From Tenrec ecaudatus (lineage: Eukaryota > Chordata > Mammalia > Afrosoricida > Tenrecidae): a DNA stretch of 64,000 bases. Made by a program: the position numbers and the translations under genes. This document shows, one piece after another, positions 10,581-21,838 of the stretch (its first letter is position 1; each line of letters starts with the position of its first letter). Location: contig NC_134539.1 in NCBI RefSeq assembly GCF_050624435.1, positions 121,751,525-121,815,524 of the forward strand, given 5' to 3'. The notes under the pieces were generated by a model. The model was not told the DNA's origin and did not search any database. It worked only from the letters and a program-made list of their open reading frames with translations.

Positions 10581-10706
10581 AGATCCCCCCCCCGCCCCCA
10601 CCTGTACCAGCCCACTGAGGACCTGAATTCAGGGGTTTTAGCTTGAAATTGCAAGGATTTTCTGATAGTTCACACTCTGTTTCTTTAAAAATATTCATTT
10701 TGCTGT

Positions 10707-11255
10707 TGTTTGTCTTAGGTTGGATTCTCTAGAGAAGCAAAAAACAGTGAAGCCTATATATGTACATATATATTTGTGTGTGTACATAATCTCACAGGAT
10801 ACGCATGTGTGTGTGCAGTTAATCAAGGTAAGAGCTCACATAGTTGCAGAAGCAGGGAAGTTGCAAGTCTGTGGGTCAGCTATTAGTCAGTCTTCTCTTG
10901 ATGTGTATAGGGACTGGCACTGAGGAAGCTATAAATGGCAGGAAGACGCAGAATTGTGGCTACACAGGTGAATGAATCCTAGGTTGGAAAGTAGGATGAT
11001 GTCTGCCGGTGACTCCCAGAATTGGCAGGCAATAGAGCAGGCTATTGACTTCCAGTCTAAAGAACTGGAGGTTGACAAGTCAAAAATCTGGACCCAGCAA
11101 AAGTCAAACAAGCTTTTACACAGCATCTACTTATATTGAAAGCGAGCCACACCTTCAAGGAGCTTCCATTGGGGTTACTAGGTCTTAACCATCAAATCAC
11201 TGCCAATCAACTGGTCCAGCCCAGTTGGCACAAAATCTTAACTATCACATTGCTA
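10707..11255. repeat. Interspersed repeat, family not assigned
   Basis: It opens with 'ggttggattctctagagaag' and closes with 'cacaaaatcttaactatcac', a start and end I know as a pair from a widespread mammalian repeat. The inside has 'ctcacatagttgcagaagc' and 'aagaactggaggttgacaag'. I cannot decide between an old L1 3' end and an LTR. The ORFs here are not genes. Confidence 0.4.
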
Positions 11256-12645
11256 CTGTTGGGAAGCTACATAACAGAGCGCACACAGAATCACCCATTT
11301 CTATCTGTACTGATTCCATTCTTCTGGTCGGAGTGCCTCCTCCCCTCCTTTCCTGAGCTGTCCCTCCCTCATTAGCATAAGCTCTCTGCTCCCTCCGCTT
11401 CCTACCTCATCTTTTGGATTGCTGTTGTCAATTTCATCCCATCTAGATAGTTCTTTCAAAAGCATAATGTACAAGTAGATTAAACGCACACACACAAACT
11501 TGTTAAGCCAAACCACTGCTAACTTTTAAGAAGACTCTATGGGATAGTTTTAAACTTAGGTTTTTTAAAACTTCTCTCACTTTAAAATTCTAATTGGTTT
11601 AAACCTCTTGCTCAGAAATAATATCATTGAGAAACCCAATTAAAAACTAGTTTTGGACTAGGCATGCTTAGGATGGATAGAGGTAAGGAAGAAAAAGAAA
11701 TGTGTGTGTGTGGTGGCTAATTCAGTAACTCTTCTGATTTAAGATTTTGGTGTTTTTTCCTCACCGAACACAAGTTTAGAAGATGCACCTTGGTCAGACA
11801 GCCATGCGTCTTGGAGCAGTGCTGCTGGAGGGCAGTAGTGGGGAGGTGGTAGCCCAGGAGCATCCGGTGTTCTGGGTGGGGAGGAAAGGCTGATCTTCTA
11901 CAGAGAGCCCCCACCCACCCCCCACCCGCAGATACTGGAGCAGACTCTGGAGCAGAAACTTTAGCTGCTAGCCCAGCTGATGCAAGTACAAGAGCTCTGT
12001 GGTATCTCTGGTGAGAAGGATAGGAGGGAGTCACCTGGGTGGCTGGCTCTCAGTTCTGAGGGACGTGGACCAGCTTAGCTCACCCAGATCAAGGACCAGG
12101 CCAGTCCATTCCTCAATTCCCTTTAACTAGAAGTTTCCCCATTGTTTCTGGTAGGAGAAGGCCTGGCAGTGGGGCAGGGTGAGCAGTCAGATGGGCAAAC
12201 CTGTATCTGTGTGCCTGACCCACCCCTCCTACTCAGTCCTCCACGCTCCCAGGAGCCTCCACTGCAGCTGCCCTGAGCTTGATAAAGTCCAGTGGGATGT
12301 GGGCTGTGGAGTCTGGGCTGCTAAGGTTTGGGCAGAACCTTGAACTGGTTTGAACCGGTTCAGTCATGTCTGGGGTAAAAGTGATACAGGTTCCGGCTTT
12401 TTTAATTTGAGGAAGGGGAACAATAACTGGAAGAGGAAAAATGAGAGGTCCAAGCCCTGGATTAGGAGACTCAGAAGAAGCGCAGTGAGCCCTTCCTGGG
12501 ATCCAGCGTAGGAGATGGAACTACGGCCAGGACTGTGGAGAGTGTCACACATTCAAAGCAGCGTGGTCAGCTGCCGCCTTTGAGCAGGGCATTCTTTTTT
12601 CTGACTCTATTGTTCAGGAGATTTGGCTGCCGTGTAGTGCATACA
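11256..12645. other. Intergenic DNA without recognised feature
   Basis: Mixed-composition sequence with AT-rich parts (11520-11650) and no convincing repeat, exon or RNA. A near-repeated 'gaactggtttgaaccggttc' occurs at 12341-12360. Confidence 0.4.
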
Positions 12646-12649
12646 TTGC

Positions 12650-12706
12650 TTTAAAAAATCATTTTGGGGGGCTTGTACAGCTCTTATCAGGATGCCCATA
12701 TAGCAT
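12650..12706 (-). repeat. L1 3'-end fragment
   Basis: 'cattttggggggcttgtaca' followed by 'gctcttatca' matches the T-rich 3' end seen at 36415-36450 in the same orientation. It is very short. Confidence 0.4.
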
Positions 12707-12867
12707 ACATCGCTCTTGTTTTCTAAGAGGGAGCTTAAGTGTCTATCAGTCTGGTTGCTAGTTCAGGTCACCCACATTTGACAAATTCGGGTCTCTTCTG
12801 GTTTCATTTTGTTCGGCATGCCTGAGCCAGGAAGAATGAGTTCCAAGTCCTGGTGTGGGGCTACTGG

Positions 12868-13058
12868 GTGACAATAAGTTAAGTAGTGGACTGCTGATGG
12901 CAAGACCGGCATTTCGCGCCTACTAACCACTCTTTGGGAGAAAGATGGGACTCGCTGCTTTGTAAAGGTTTCCAGTTTCGGAAACCCTAGGGAACAGCTC
13001 TACTCCATTCTGTAGGGCCACTAAGGGTTGGCATTGATTCCGTGCAGTGACTTGGCAT
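12868..13058 (+). mobile_element. AfroSINE
   Basis: 'cactctttgggagaaagatg', 'ttccagtttcggaaacccta', 'gggaacagctctactccatt', 'tgtagggccactaagggttg' and 'gattccgtgcagtgac' are all in AfroSINE order. The 5' end is diverged. Confidence 0.65.
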
Positions 13059-15739
13059 CACCAGAAGGCCACAGGGCACAGATCTCTTCACTATTACCTC
13101 ATCCATCCTTGCCCTTTGGGGGCTTAGTAAGCACCCCAGGCCTTAGGCCAAAGCATGCACAGAAGAATATGATCGGAAGGGAGTAGGGAGGAATCTCCCT
13201 TGGTCCCCCGGGTTTGGAAGAGAAGATGTAGATTCATATATACACAAGGACACATACAGACACTTAGATACAGGGCTCTCCCTTATACCGGCGTCATATT
13301 CCGCTGATTACTGCAGCCCTGGAGTTTTGCAAAAGAGAAGTAAGACTCACCCAGCTTAGTGCTCTTTCCATATTTTTGTGGCTATTCCCAGTCCTTTGAA
13401 ATTCCAAATGAACTCTAGGATGGATTTTTTTTCTGGGAAAATTGCCATTGTGATTTTGATAGGGACCTGTGCACATCCTTCTGGATGGCATTGTCACCTT
13501 AACACCATCTTTACTTCTTGCTTGGAGGTCCTTAGAGGGAGAGAACTCTAAAGAATGGATTCTACAGGCATGGGGTGCGGGAGGAGGGGAGAGGCTATAG
13601 TGTCTTCTTCCTCTTAATCAAGCCAAGGATTCCCCCAACCCACCACCCTTCAAGACCTTTGCTTCAGCCTCATTGCCCAACACTGAATCACATGACCATC
13701 CTTTGATACAGGGAGCTGGGAAGGCAGGAAACACTATCGTCATCAATGACGCAGAACCGTGCTTCCCAAGCTTGGCAAGACTCTTCTCACAGATTCCGAC
13801 TCATTTGGTCAGTAGCCGGGGCTTGATTTGGGCACATATTTATGAAATGTTCTAAAGCACCTTGATTTGATGGGAGCAAGGACGTTTTTCACTTACCTGG
13901 TGTCAGCTTAAGAATTCATTCTCAACCAGACCTGCCTGAGCTTTGTGCAAGCCACCCGAGTTAAAGTGGGCCACCCTGCTTCTGCAGACTCTGCTCCCTT
14001 TGGGCTCCGTTACTGAGATGTTTCATTATTGTCTGTAGGTTGCTCATAGGCAATTGGCAGTTAGCAGGCAGCTAGCCAGTCAGTTGGCTGGCTATTAGAA
14101 TGCCCGCGCTCTGGTACCGAGACAGCACATGAGAAATGTTCTTGTTTGGAGGACTGCCCGTTCGATGGAACTAATGCCATATCAAAGAGGGGTGTGGCCA
14201 GGAAGCCACTCCAGGGAACACCATTGGGATATCAGGGTGAAACCGCATGAGAAGTTACTTTCAAACTTTGGGGCCAGAGCAAGGTTCGGTGCCCCACCCT
14301 TCCTCAAAGAATTGTCCTGTTGCAAAAAAAAAAAAGTGTCCTGTTGCCACATTTCTACAGTGGACAACGACCCTTTGGTCCGGCGATGCTAAGCCAACCA
14401 CTGCTCCGGACGAATCCTCCATTCCCATAATGGAGAGTGTGCATAGAGACCTGCTTTCTTACTTTGGGGCTGGCCCTTCTGTCCCATCACTCCCATCTTG
14501 CCGGAGTCCTTCGATCTCATTTCTCCACCTCAAGAGGACTCTGATTTGACCCTGCTTCACCATCTAGTTGAGCTCTGCTGGGTCTCCAGAAAGCCTTGTA
14601 CTTCTAGGAAAACTCAAGTCTCATCTTATCAAAAGAGCTCCATGGGACGGACGCACGAGAAACTTCCTCCAGCAGTGGTCAACACATTCTTTCCAGAGTA
14701 TAGTCTAGTGCCACTCTTCTAGAACCTGGTGACTCACTGCCCTCCCTGTTCACCGCCACTACCACACAGGTGGGTTGGTCGGTCGATCTGTATCAATTAT
14801 TTGCAAGGGATTTCCCTGCGCACTGCTGGAGAAAGGTGCACACAAAGGCGCGCACAGGAGGGGCCTGTGAGCAGAAGCTGAGGCATGTCCTCCAGATCTC
14901 CAGAACATAGGAAACACGGGGGGAGGGGCCTTCCAGGAGGAGGCAGAACTGGGGGGACTCCAGGTATGCATTCCTCTCAGACCTTACTTGCTTCTCCTCC
15001 CTGGGGTGGGACTCAGGGGAATGAGCTGTGGAAGGAAGATGGGGAAGGGACAGGAATTGTTGAATTCAGAATTGGAATTGCCAGCTGGATGACAGGTTCC
15101 TGACAGCACAGCTCGCTCCATTTTCTGGTTGGTATTTTGCATCTCTCTTTGAGTGGGAGGGAGTGGGTGGTGGGTGGTGTCTGTGGTGCGGGATCGCCAC
15201 TTCCTAGCATAGACAAGGTTCTGCCCTTGACTTCAGAATAGTGAAAGGGCATAACCACAGGCAAGGGCATTCCTTGTCCCGTTCGCTTCAATTGGGCTTA
15301 GAGACAGGAATAGGAAAGGGACAGAGGCTGATATCAGGGAGAGGTTGGGGACATCAGCGGGCAGATGGATGCAGTTAATGCTGAGAAGTGAGGGGCTAAT
15401 CTGAGAAACCTTAAAGACAGAAGACTCTGGGACCTCTGAGGATGGGGAAAGGCCTATCCTTGCCCTAGGACTCCTGCTGTGTGGAGGGTCCTGAAGCCAG
15501 GTGTGTCTGCGGGGTCCTGTGGGGAGAGAGAAGGTAGAGACCCGGGAAGTGGAGGCGGAAGGCATCTGCTTCAGACTGGAGGAGCGGTAGAAGACTTGTA
15601 GGGAGGTCTACAAGACTGCCTGCCCCTGCCCGGAGGCAAAGTGGTTGCCCTGGGTGCCAGCAGGGCTCTCCTTGGTCTAAAGTCCCTAGACTGAGCCAGG
15701 CCCGTGGCCTGGGCACTGTCTACGGGAGTCTGGGCCCTC
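13059..15739. other. Upstream intergenic DNA, no gene seen
   Basis: I see no coding or RNA feature. Towards 14.9-15.7 kb the sequence becomes more GC-rich as it nears the CpG island. 14020-14100 contains short reshuffled 'agccagtcagttggctggct' motifs. The only distinct small structure is the duplicated motif around a poly(A) run at 14313-14347. Confidence 0.4.
14313..14347. repeat. Poly(A) run flanked by an 11-bp direct repeat
   Basis: 'tgtcctgttgc' occurs at 14313-14323 and again at 14337-14347, separated only by twelve A and one G. Confidence 0.9.
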
Positions 15740-16720
15740 AGCACCTTCCCGCCGGCCAAGGCCCGAGCAGAGGCCTAGCACCTCGCCACCAGGGCCACCA
15801 CTTCGCTGGGCGTCCTTTCTCTGCGCCCGCCGGAGGGCCATCACCCTCTAAGGCCGTGTTCAGTGCCCGCTGCCGGGCTGGGCAGGGACGAGGAGGGGCT
15901 GGGGAGCACCGAGCCGGGGCCCGGAGGAGGCGACTGCCGAGGGAGTGCGGGCAGAGCGGGGTGCAGGGGTGGGAGGGTGTGGAGCGCTGGGTCCGTAAAG
16001 TGCATGCGACCGTGGGGTCTGCGGGCGCTGCAAGCCGGAGAAATGGGCGCACACCACCGGCGTGCCCGGCCGGGAGCGGGTCTCGTGGACAGGAGTGCCA
16101 GGCGGCGGGGAACCCGCGGCCTCCGGGGCGTGGGCCTGGCCCGGCGAGGCCCCGGCGCGCCCTTCTAGTGGGCGAGCCCGGTGGGAGCCGTGCGGCCCGG
16201 CCGCTCGCCCAGCTTCCCGCCGCGCTAATCTAAACCATGCGGGGCTGCGCGCTCCCACCGGCCCGGCCGGCGAGCCCCAGGGCCGCGGCGAGGGCACCGG
16301 CGTGGAGTGGGTGCGGGCGGGCGGCTCGGGGCGGGGGTCCTGGGCCGCAGAGCCGCGGGACCCTGGAGCCCCCCCCACGGGGGGCGGCGGGTGCGGACTG
16401 ATTGACAGCGGCGACGTCAGCGGGGGGTGGGGGTGGCAGCCCCGCAGGGAGGGAGGGATGGGGAGGGAGCTGCGGCCCCAAAGTGCAGGCTCGAAGATCA
16501 AGGGTCCGCTCCAGAGCCCGGACGCGTCGGGCCCGAGGGCGCGGCGGCCCGCGGGACCCTGACCCAGCGGCCCCGAGGCGTGTCCCGCTGTCCCGCGCTC
16601 CTCGGAGACAGTGGACTCCAGGCCGCAGGCGCCTCCGCATGTGGCAGCGCAATTAGGGTGAGTTGGGGGTTCGGCGCGGGTAGGCTAGTGGGTCGCGTGG
16701 GACTGGGGCCGTCCGGAGTC
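15740..16720 (+). promoter_or_regulatory. TBX4: Main CpG island, probable TBX4 promoter
   Basis: About 1 kb of very GC- and CpG-rich DNA with no TATA box. It has many GC boxes, a CRE-like GACGTCA near 16412 and G-rich runs at 16330-16460. It ends in a consensus splice donor at 16658. The position, ~3.5 kb upstream of the initiator codon and on the same strand, fits a TATA-less promoter with a non-coding first exon. Open frames here (such as the 213-codon reverse one at 15860-16501) are typical of GC-rich DNA and are not supported as genes. Confidence 0.6.
16400..16657 (+). other. TBX4: Probable non-coding exon 1 of TBX4 (5' boundary approximate)
   Basis: The donor 'aattagg|gtgagt' has its break after 16657 and fits the consensus well. 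The coding exon at 20196 is preceded by an acceptor leaving only three untranslated bases, so a 5' UTR exon upstream is expected. The T-box relative TBX5 also has one (established). The transcription start cannot be read from sequence, and the left coordinate is a guess. If transcription instead starts just upstream of 20.1 kb, this exon is not used. Confidence 0.4.
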
Positions 16721-17040
16721 CAGACCGCAGGGTCGGGGAGCATGAGCTGGAAATCCAGGGAGAAACAGGACCCCAGTCAGCACCTCAGGGGCAGTCAAGG
16801 CGGCAGGAGGGTGGGGATGTGCCTCCTCTCAGGCCGAGGCGGCGGCCCTCCTCTCCTTGGAGTAACGGGACAAATGGGTCCAAGGACCCAAAGCCTAAAG
16901 TAAAGAAACCCATTGCACCCTGAGAACGAGGTTCGAGGTTCGGCCGTGAAAGCGGGATGGCGGTCTTGGAGAAGGTGTTTGCAAAATAAGAACAGCCTAG
17001 GAAGAGGAAGAACGCAGGTTCCCTGTATCGACGACGACGT

Positions 17041-18250
17041 AGAAGCATGAGTGGTTAGAATACAGGGTTTCAGAACCTGGGGGGCAACGGACTACCCAAA
17101 TGGAAGCAAGGAACCTTATATTTAATGATCGATAATCAAGACTTATCAGAATATGAGCCGTTATCAACGAAATGCGACTAAACGGCCAGACAAGGCCGAG
17201 CATAGGAATTGCAGCGTCCGGATTTTACATAATCATAATAACTTTCAGAATCCAGGGAAAGCAGTGGTCACAATTTTAAATGGATAAAGACCAAGTAACT
17301 CCGAATGCAGGAACAATGCAATAAGAATGTTGATTATATTCAAATCAATAATGGGATAAGAAATGACAAAACTACAGGGAAAAGGTGACAATACAAAAGA
17401 CAACTAAGCGTAATACGAATATTAGTAGTGTCGATAAAAGACCATCCCATCATGTGTTATTAATACATTCCAAACGATTAAAACAGGTATCAATTACCCA
17501 ACGTTTTAAGAGCAATAGCAATATAAAGACGCAGTCACAAGAATTGCCCAAGTAATATGACAATTTATGACCAAGGTATTAATAGTTGCAACATTATAAC
17601 TAATGGTTGAGTAAGAAGACTTATGTACCAACATGATGAAAAAGAATGTGAGCATTAAGAGCTATTGTACTATTACAAATGAGGACAAAGGAACAAGAAG
17701 CAATGATGTGACGAAAAATAACCAGCAAACTAAGATCAGGGATATTACAATAATGACAAGCAACAAGCTATTGCAACGACGTGATGAAGAATTCCTGGCG
17801 TGTTATGAACAATCATAACCAAACAAAGTGGGGGGAACGAGAAATATTGTAAAGATGTGAAAAATGAACGTGAACTGTAGAGCAACAGGACGAAGTGTGA
17901 TAAAGAACAATTCCGGGAACAGTGGCGCCCTATGGCGAAGTAGAAAACAGAACGGCCAGCAGAACCCTTTTAGGGATAGAGACTCAACCTGAAAATAAGG
18001 ATAAACGGACACGGCCTATTGGAACGCTATAATGAATAATTAACTCAGATATCGGTAAGAGTTTTACAAATGACCCAGGAGGTCAGGCATGATGGGGCAG
18101 CGACGGGAAAGCAACACCACATGTAACAAAAAGAACGCAACAAAACAGACCAGTGATTTCAACATTCAGTGTTAACACAGAGGAAAACTGCGCTATGGAA
18201 CTGACCAGAGTGAGACTGATAGGAGCGACAATTAAAATATTAAAGAGTGC
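17041..18250. other. Purine-skewed, AT-rich, CpG-retaining tract in intron 1
   Basis: Composition changes abruptly after the CpG island. In two 60-base lines that I counted (17641-17700, 17821-17880) there are 55 A, 32 G, 23 T and 10 C. I count 36 CpG in 17041-18240, roughly what base composition predicts. Bulk mammalian DNA has about a fifth of expectation. There is no simple repeat, open frame or known transposon. On the TBX4 sense strand the transcript would be purine-rich. Confidence 0.65.
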
Positions 18251-18279
18251 ACACCACGAACAATTTCCCTGGAGCAAGA

Positions 18280-18770
18280 GAAGTAGTAGTAGCAACCTAC
18301 GGGTGGGGAGAAATCGCTCTCCTCTTTGGAAAACCGGGCAGCTGAACGTAAGCGAGCTGAGCGCTCGGCCGAGGGAGCCGGCCGGTGACCGGTGGCCCAG
18401 CGCGGAGGAGGGAGGGTCGGCGCCAAGGACCCGCGCCCCGTGCCCCGCGCCAGCGCAGGCATCTACTCGCGCTCCGACTCGGGTAGCGCATTGCGGAGAA
18501 AGGGAAATTGGCGGGAGCTGCAGCATCCATCGAGACACGGGTGCGTGGCTCAGTAAAGGCAGAGGCGAGCCAGCAGAAGGAGTGGGAGAGCACCCGTTGG
18601 CTTGCGGTCCGAGAGGAAGGGCCGCGGGACAGGGCTGGCAGCTCGTGCCACTGCGCGCACCGCACGCACGACCCCAGGTGTGACAGAGGGGCTAGTGATC
18701 AAGCCCGCGGGGCTCGCGAGCGGCCCTTCTCGGGGCTAGTGGGTCGCCGCCTTTAGGGCCCAGACATCCA
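18280..18770. promoter_or_regulatory. Second CpG island in intron 1
   Basis: A block of ~480 bp of CpG-dense DNA ('gcgctcggccgagggagccg', 'ctcgcgctccgactcgggta') directly after the purine-skewed tract. It could hold an alternative first exon; 'cag|gtgtgac' near 18677 is a possible donor. I see no coding exon in it or in 18771-20192, which is ordinary GC-rich intronic DNA. Confidence 0.45.
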
Positions 18771-20195
18771 TCCCGACAGGGCCCCAGGTTCAGTAGAGCC
18801 GACAAGGCTGTGTCTCTCCGCCAGACCTAGCACCAAGGGGCTGAGCGTACAGCGTCCCTAGGTGCGCTGGGTCCCCTGCCTGGGATTCTGAGGCTCTGGG
18901 AGCCCGCGCGGATGTCTGAGGCTAGCGCTAGGCTAGCCATGCCCATGCCCGGTGAGCCCTGCTCCCTGGCGGCCCTAGGACGAGGACCAAGGCTGTCAGT
19001 CTTATCTTTATGGGCTTTTCCCAGCCCCAGCCGCCCCCCGGCCCCTTTTTATCTCTTCAGTTGCACTTGGCTTGTTTACTTAGGGAGGCCCTGGGAGCTG
19101 GAGTCAAGGCCCTGTTGGGGAGAGGGGCCTGGGCCCTGGGGTCTGCAGAGATCCAGGCCAGAGGAGAAAGAAGGTATGAGGAGAAGGTGAGGGCAGTCAC
19201 GCACCCACCCACCCTCCCAGCTCCAGAGCCAAGAGAAGAACAGTGGGTGGACAGAAGTGGAAAATGCGCAGGCTTGCACCCCTGATGGAGGTACGCCAGC
19301 CTGTGCCACAGGGACATCGGTGGGCAGGAATGAGGCACCTGGGCAGGATGGGGGTGAGAAATAGACCCCCAACACTTGGGAAAGAATAGCTGTCGCCAGG
19401 CATGTGAATTAGACTCACCCAACCACCCAGTCCTTCCTCTGTTGGGAATGGATTGATTCAGACCTTTGGCCCAAATTGGAGTCCTTTGGAGGGAATGGAT
19501 GTGTGAGTGGGTGAGCCTGCAGGTAGGAGTGTGAGGGTGAGGCTCCCAGGCCCCAGGTGTGAGTTCAGTGTCTCTCGAGCCACCTGGGTGACTTGGATGG
19601 AGGCTTCTGTGAGTGTGCAGTTGTGAGGATGTGTGTGGGGATGTGAGCACCCACGTGGGAAGGGTGCTTTTCGGGAGAGGGAGCATGCGGGAGAGAAAGT
19701 TTTCTGCCTGGTGTGGCTATGGAGGGGGTGGATGTCTCATCAGAGGGGGAGAGTCCAGGCAGGGGGCCTATATCCTCCCTGCAGGTGTGCAGCCCAGCCA
19801 CCAGAACCTGGGCCCCCACTCCAGGCCTGCTTCCCTCCCCTGCCAGCCTCGGGTTGGGATCCCAGGCTTTAGGGAACAGCGGAGAAGCCCCAGGCCTCCG
19901 ACCCACTGGAGCGCAGCAGGAAGGAGGGACTGGGGCACAGCAGGGCCCACGCGGAGAGGGCGGTCCTTCCCTCCCCAGACCCACTCCTCACACCCCACCC
20001 CAGGGGCAGGCGGACAGAGCTAGGAGGGAGGCAGGAGACGAGGGTCCTGCCCTCCCGTAGCCCCCCCTCCACCCCCGCGCTCCCAGCTGAGGGTCCACGT
20101 GCGCGTGGGCTCCAGTCCCAGCACGAAGCCCAGGGCTCCAGCTGCTGGCGGTGCGGGCTGAGGAAGTGACACGGCGCACGCTGTGCCCACAGGAG

Positions 20196-20405
20196 ATGCT
20201 GCAGGACAAGGGTCTGTCGGAGAGCGAGGAGGCCTTCCGGGCCCCGGGCCCCCCAGTGCTCGGCGAGGCCAGTGCCACTGCCGCCGCTGCCACTACCGCC
20301 ACCACCGCCGCCCCTGAGCCCGCTCTGGCCGCGCCGGGCCTCGGTGGAGCCGCGCTCGGCAGCCCGCCTGGCCCCGCTGCAGACGCCGCCGCCGCCGCAG
20401 AGCAG
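20196..20405 (+). CDS. TBX4: TBX4 coding exon 1 (residues 1-70)
   Basis: This exon encodes the N-terminus of T-box transcription factor 4, a nuclear DNA-binding protein required for hindlimb outgrowth and lung mesenchyme development. It opens with [15 protein letters not shown], the conserved TBX4 start. An Ala/Thr-rich stretch follows at residues ~25-38, then Pro/Ala-rich sequence ending in A-A-A-A-A-E-Q. The ATG at 20196 is chosen because the in-frame Met at 20151 lies upstream of a splice acceptor ('cgctgtgcccacag', ending 20192). The donor is CAG|GTAGGA and the exon ends in phase 0. Its polypyrimidine tract is weak, so transcription from a local start is an alternative. The N-terminus seems ~10 residues longer than the human protein as I remember it. 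Confidence 0.95.
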
Positions 20406-21155
20406 GTAGGACTCGCCGGCTGTGGGCTCAGGTCTGTCAGCGGGCGCTCAGTCCTGCCCATCGAGCGCCGGGCACCGTCCAGGGGAGCTGGCTACGTCAG
20501 CTGGCCATCCCTCCTCCACACGGAGTCTTCAGGGACGGGCGCAGGAGGGAGGTTCTCCAAGCAGCCCAGTGACTAGCCAAACACTCAGTTCAAGGACCCT
20601 ACAGGACAGGGGAGGCGTCTGACCTGGGGGTGCATGGGCAGTGAGAGCCCCCCTCTCCCAGGTGCTTGCGCACGCACCAGCTGAGCTGGAGCTCTGATGT
20701 CTGGGGGCCACCCTCAAACCCCCACAGTCCCCACGCCCAAGTCCCCAGTGTGGCCGGCGGGGCCACAGTGCCGGTGCGTGAGCCAGGCTACCCTCCGGGA
20801 GTCTGCTTCTGCCCTTGAGCCTGGGGCCCCATCTGGCCACCTGAAGTCTGCGTTGGAAAGGGTCATCTACCTGGCAGGGTCAGTACCTATGTCCTCTGCG
20901 TCCCATCTGCTCGTGCAGCCCTGAAGGAGCGATTTTTCAGGCACCAGTTAAAAGATGACCCCATTCTCCTAGAGTACACAATAAGTTTTGGAAACGAAAT
21001 CCTGAGGCACCGGAGGCTAGTCTTGTTCTAGATGGGTCCTGAGGCCTGTGTGTCTGAGGGCTGAGTCCCCCTAAGCGCCCCAGGCCTGCGGTGAGAGCGC
21101 CCTGCGCAGAGTCCTGGCCTGCCGCGCGCAAACGCGAGCCCTCCTTTCCACGCAG
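20406..21155 (+). other. TBX4: TBX4 intron after coding exon 1
   Basis: 750 bp, GT-AG, GC-rich at both ends, with no recognisable repeat. Confidence 0.9.
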
Positions 21156-21250
21156 ACCGTAGAGAACATCAAGGTGGGCCTGCACGAGAAGGAGCTCTGG
21201 AAGAAGTTCCACGAGGCCGGCACCGAGATGATCATCACCAAGGCGGGCAG
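21156..21250 (+). CDS. TBX4: TBX4 coding exon 2 (residues 71-102)
   Basis: The exon encodes [18 protein letters not shown] and on to ITKAGR, the start of the T-box DNA-binding domain (from about residue 75). The first helix motif [18 protein letters not shown] is typical of the TBX4/TBX5 pair. The acceptor is 'cctttccacgcag' (ends 21155) and the donor is GGCAG|GTCAGG. The exon has 95 nt and ends with two bases of an Arg codon, completed by the first base of the next exon. No residue looks damaged. Confidence 0.97.
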
Positions 21251-21788
21251 GTCAGGCTGGGAGATGTCCTTCCGGAGGCAGGGTGGGGGGCGGGGTGGGA
21301 GCTCTCGAGGACCCCTTAGGAGTCCTCTCCATCCCCAGATCCCCAGTCCCCAGTGGGGGTGGGTGGGGATGGGGAGCTGCGGTGGGCCTCAGTCTGCTCT
21401 GTGCTTGACTTCAGCCAGAGTGAGCAGGCAATAGTGGGGCTACCCATCTGAGGAGCCCTGTGTGTGTGTGTGGTGGGGGGGGTGCGTGTGTTTCAAGAAT
21501 ACTATGTAAATGAGATGCAAACAAGGGCACGGTTCTGGAGTTGTTGGTGGGCACTTTGTGCCCTGGGGTCTGCCTGCTTTGTCCTCCCTCCTCTGGGGAC
21601 TTCAGGAGGAGGTTTCTCAGGAGGTTTTCAGGAGTGCACTGAGAAGTTGCTCCTTTGCAGATGGGGCAAGGACATATTTCCCTCTTCTTTTTCTATATAG
21701 TTTTGGAGTCCCACCCCCACCTGAGTCTCTTATTCCAGGGTACTATTCCCCGCTTTCTACTCCCTCATCAGAGAAGGGATAGGACTGG

Positions 21789-21838
21789 GGGTGGGCGGGG
21801 GTGGGGGGGGGGGTGGGGTGTGTGTGTGTGTATGTGTG
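21789..21838. repeat. G-run and (GT)n low-complexity tract
   Basis: 'ggtgggcgggggtggggggg' followed by alternating GT. Several G runs of three or more could form a G-quadruplex. Confidence 0.85.

Noticed and set aside
1-15700. An exon of the neighbouring gene TBX2
   Set aside because: TBX2 lies upstream of TBX4 in mammals, but no T-box motif occurs outside the eight TBX4 exons.
15860-16501. 213-codon reverse-strand open frame in the CpG island
   Set aside because: GC-rich DNA is poor in stop codons. The translation is Pro/Ser/Arg/Gly-rich low complexity without domains and lies over the TBX4 promoter.
20151-20195. Upstream in-frame ATG that would add 15 residues to TBX4
   Set aside because: It lies before a splice acceptor ending at 20192, and the known TBX4 start MLQDKG is at 20196.
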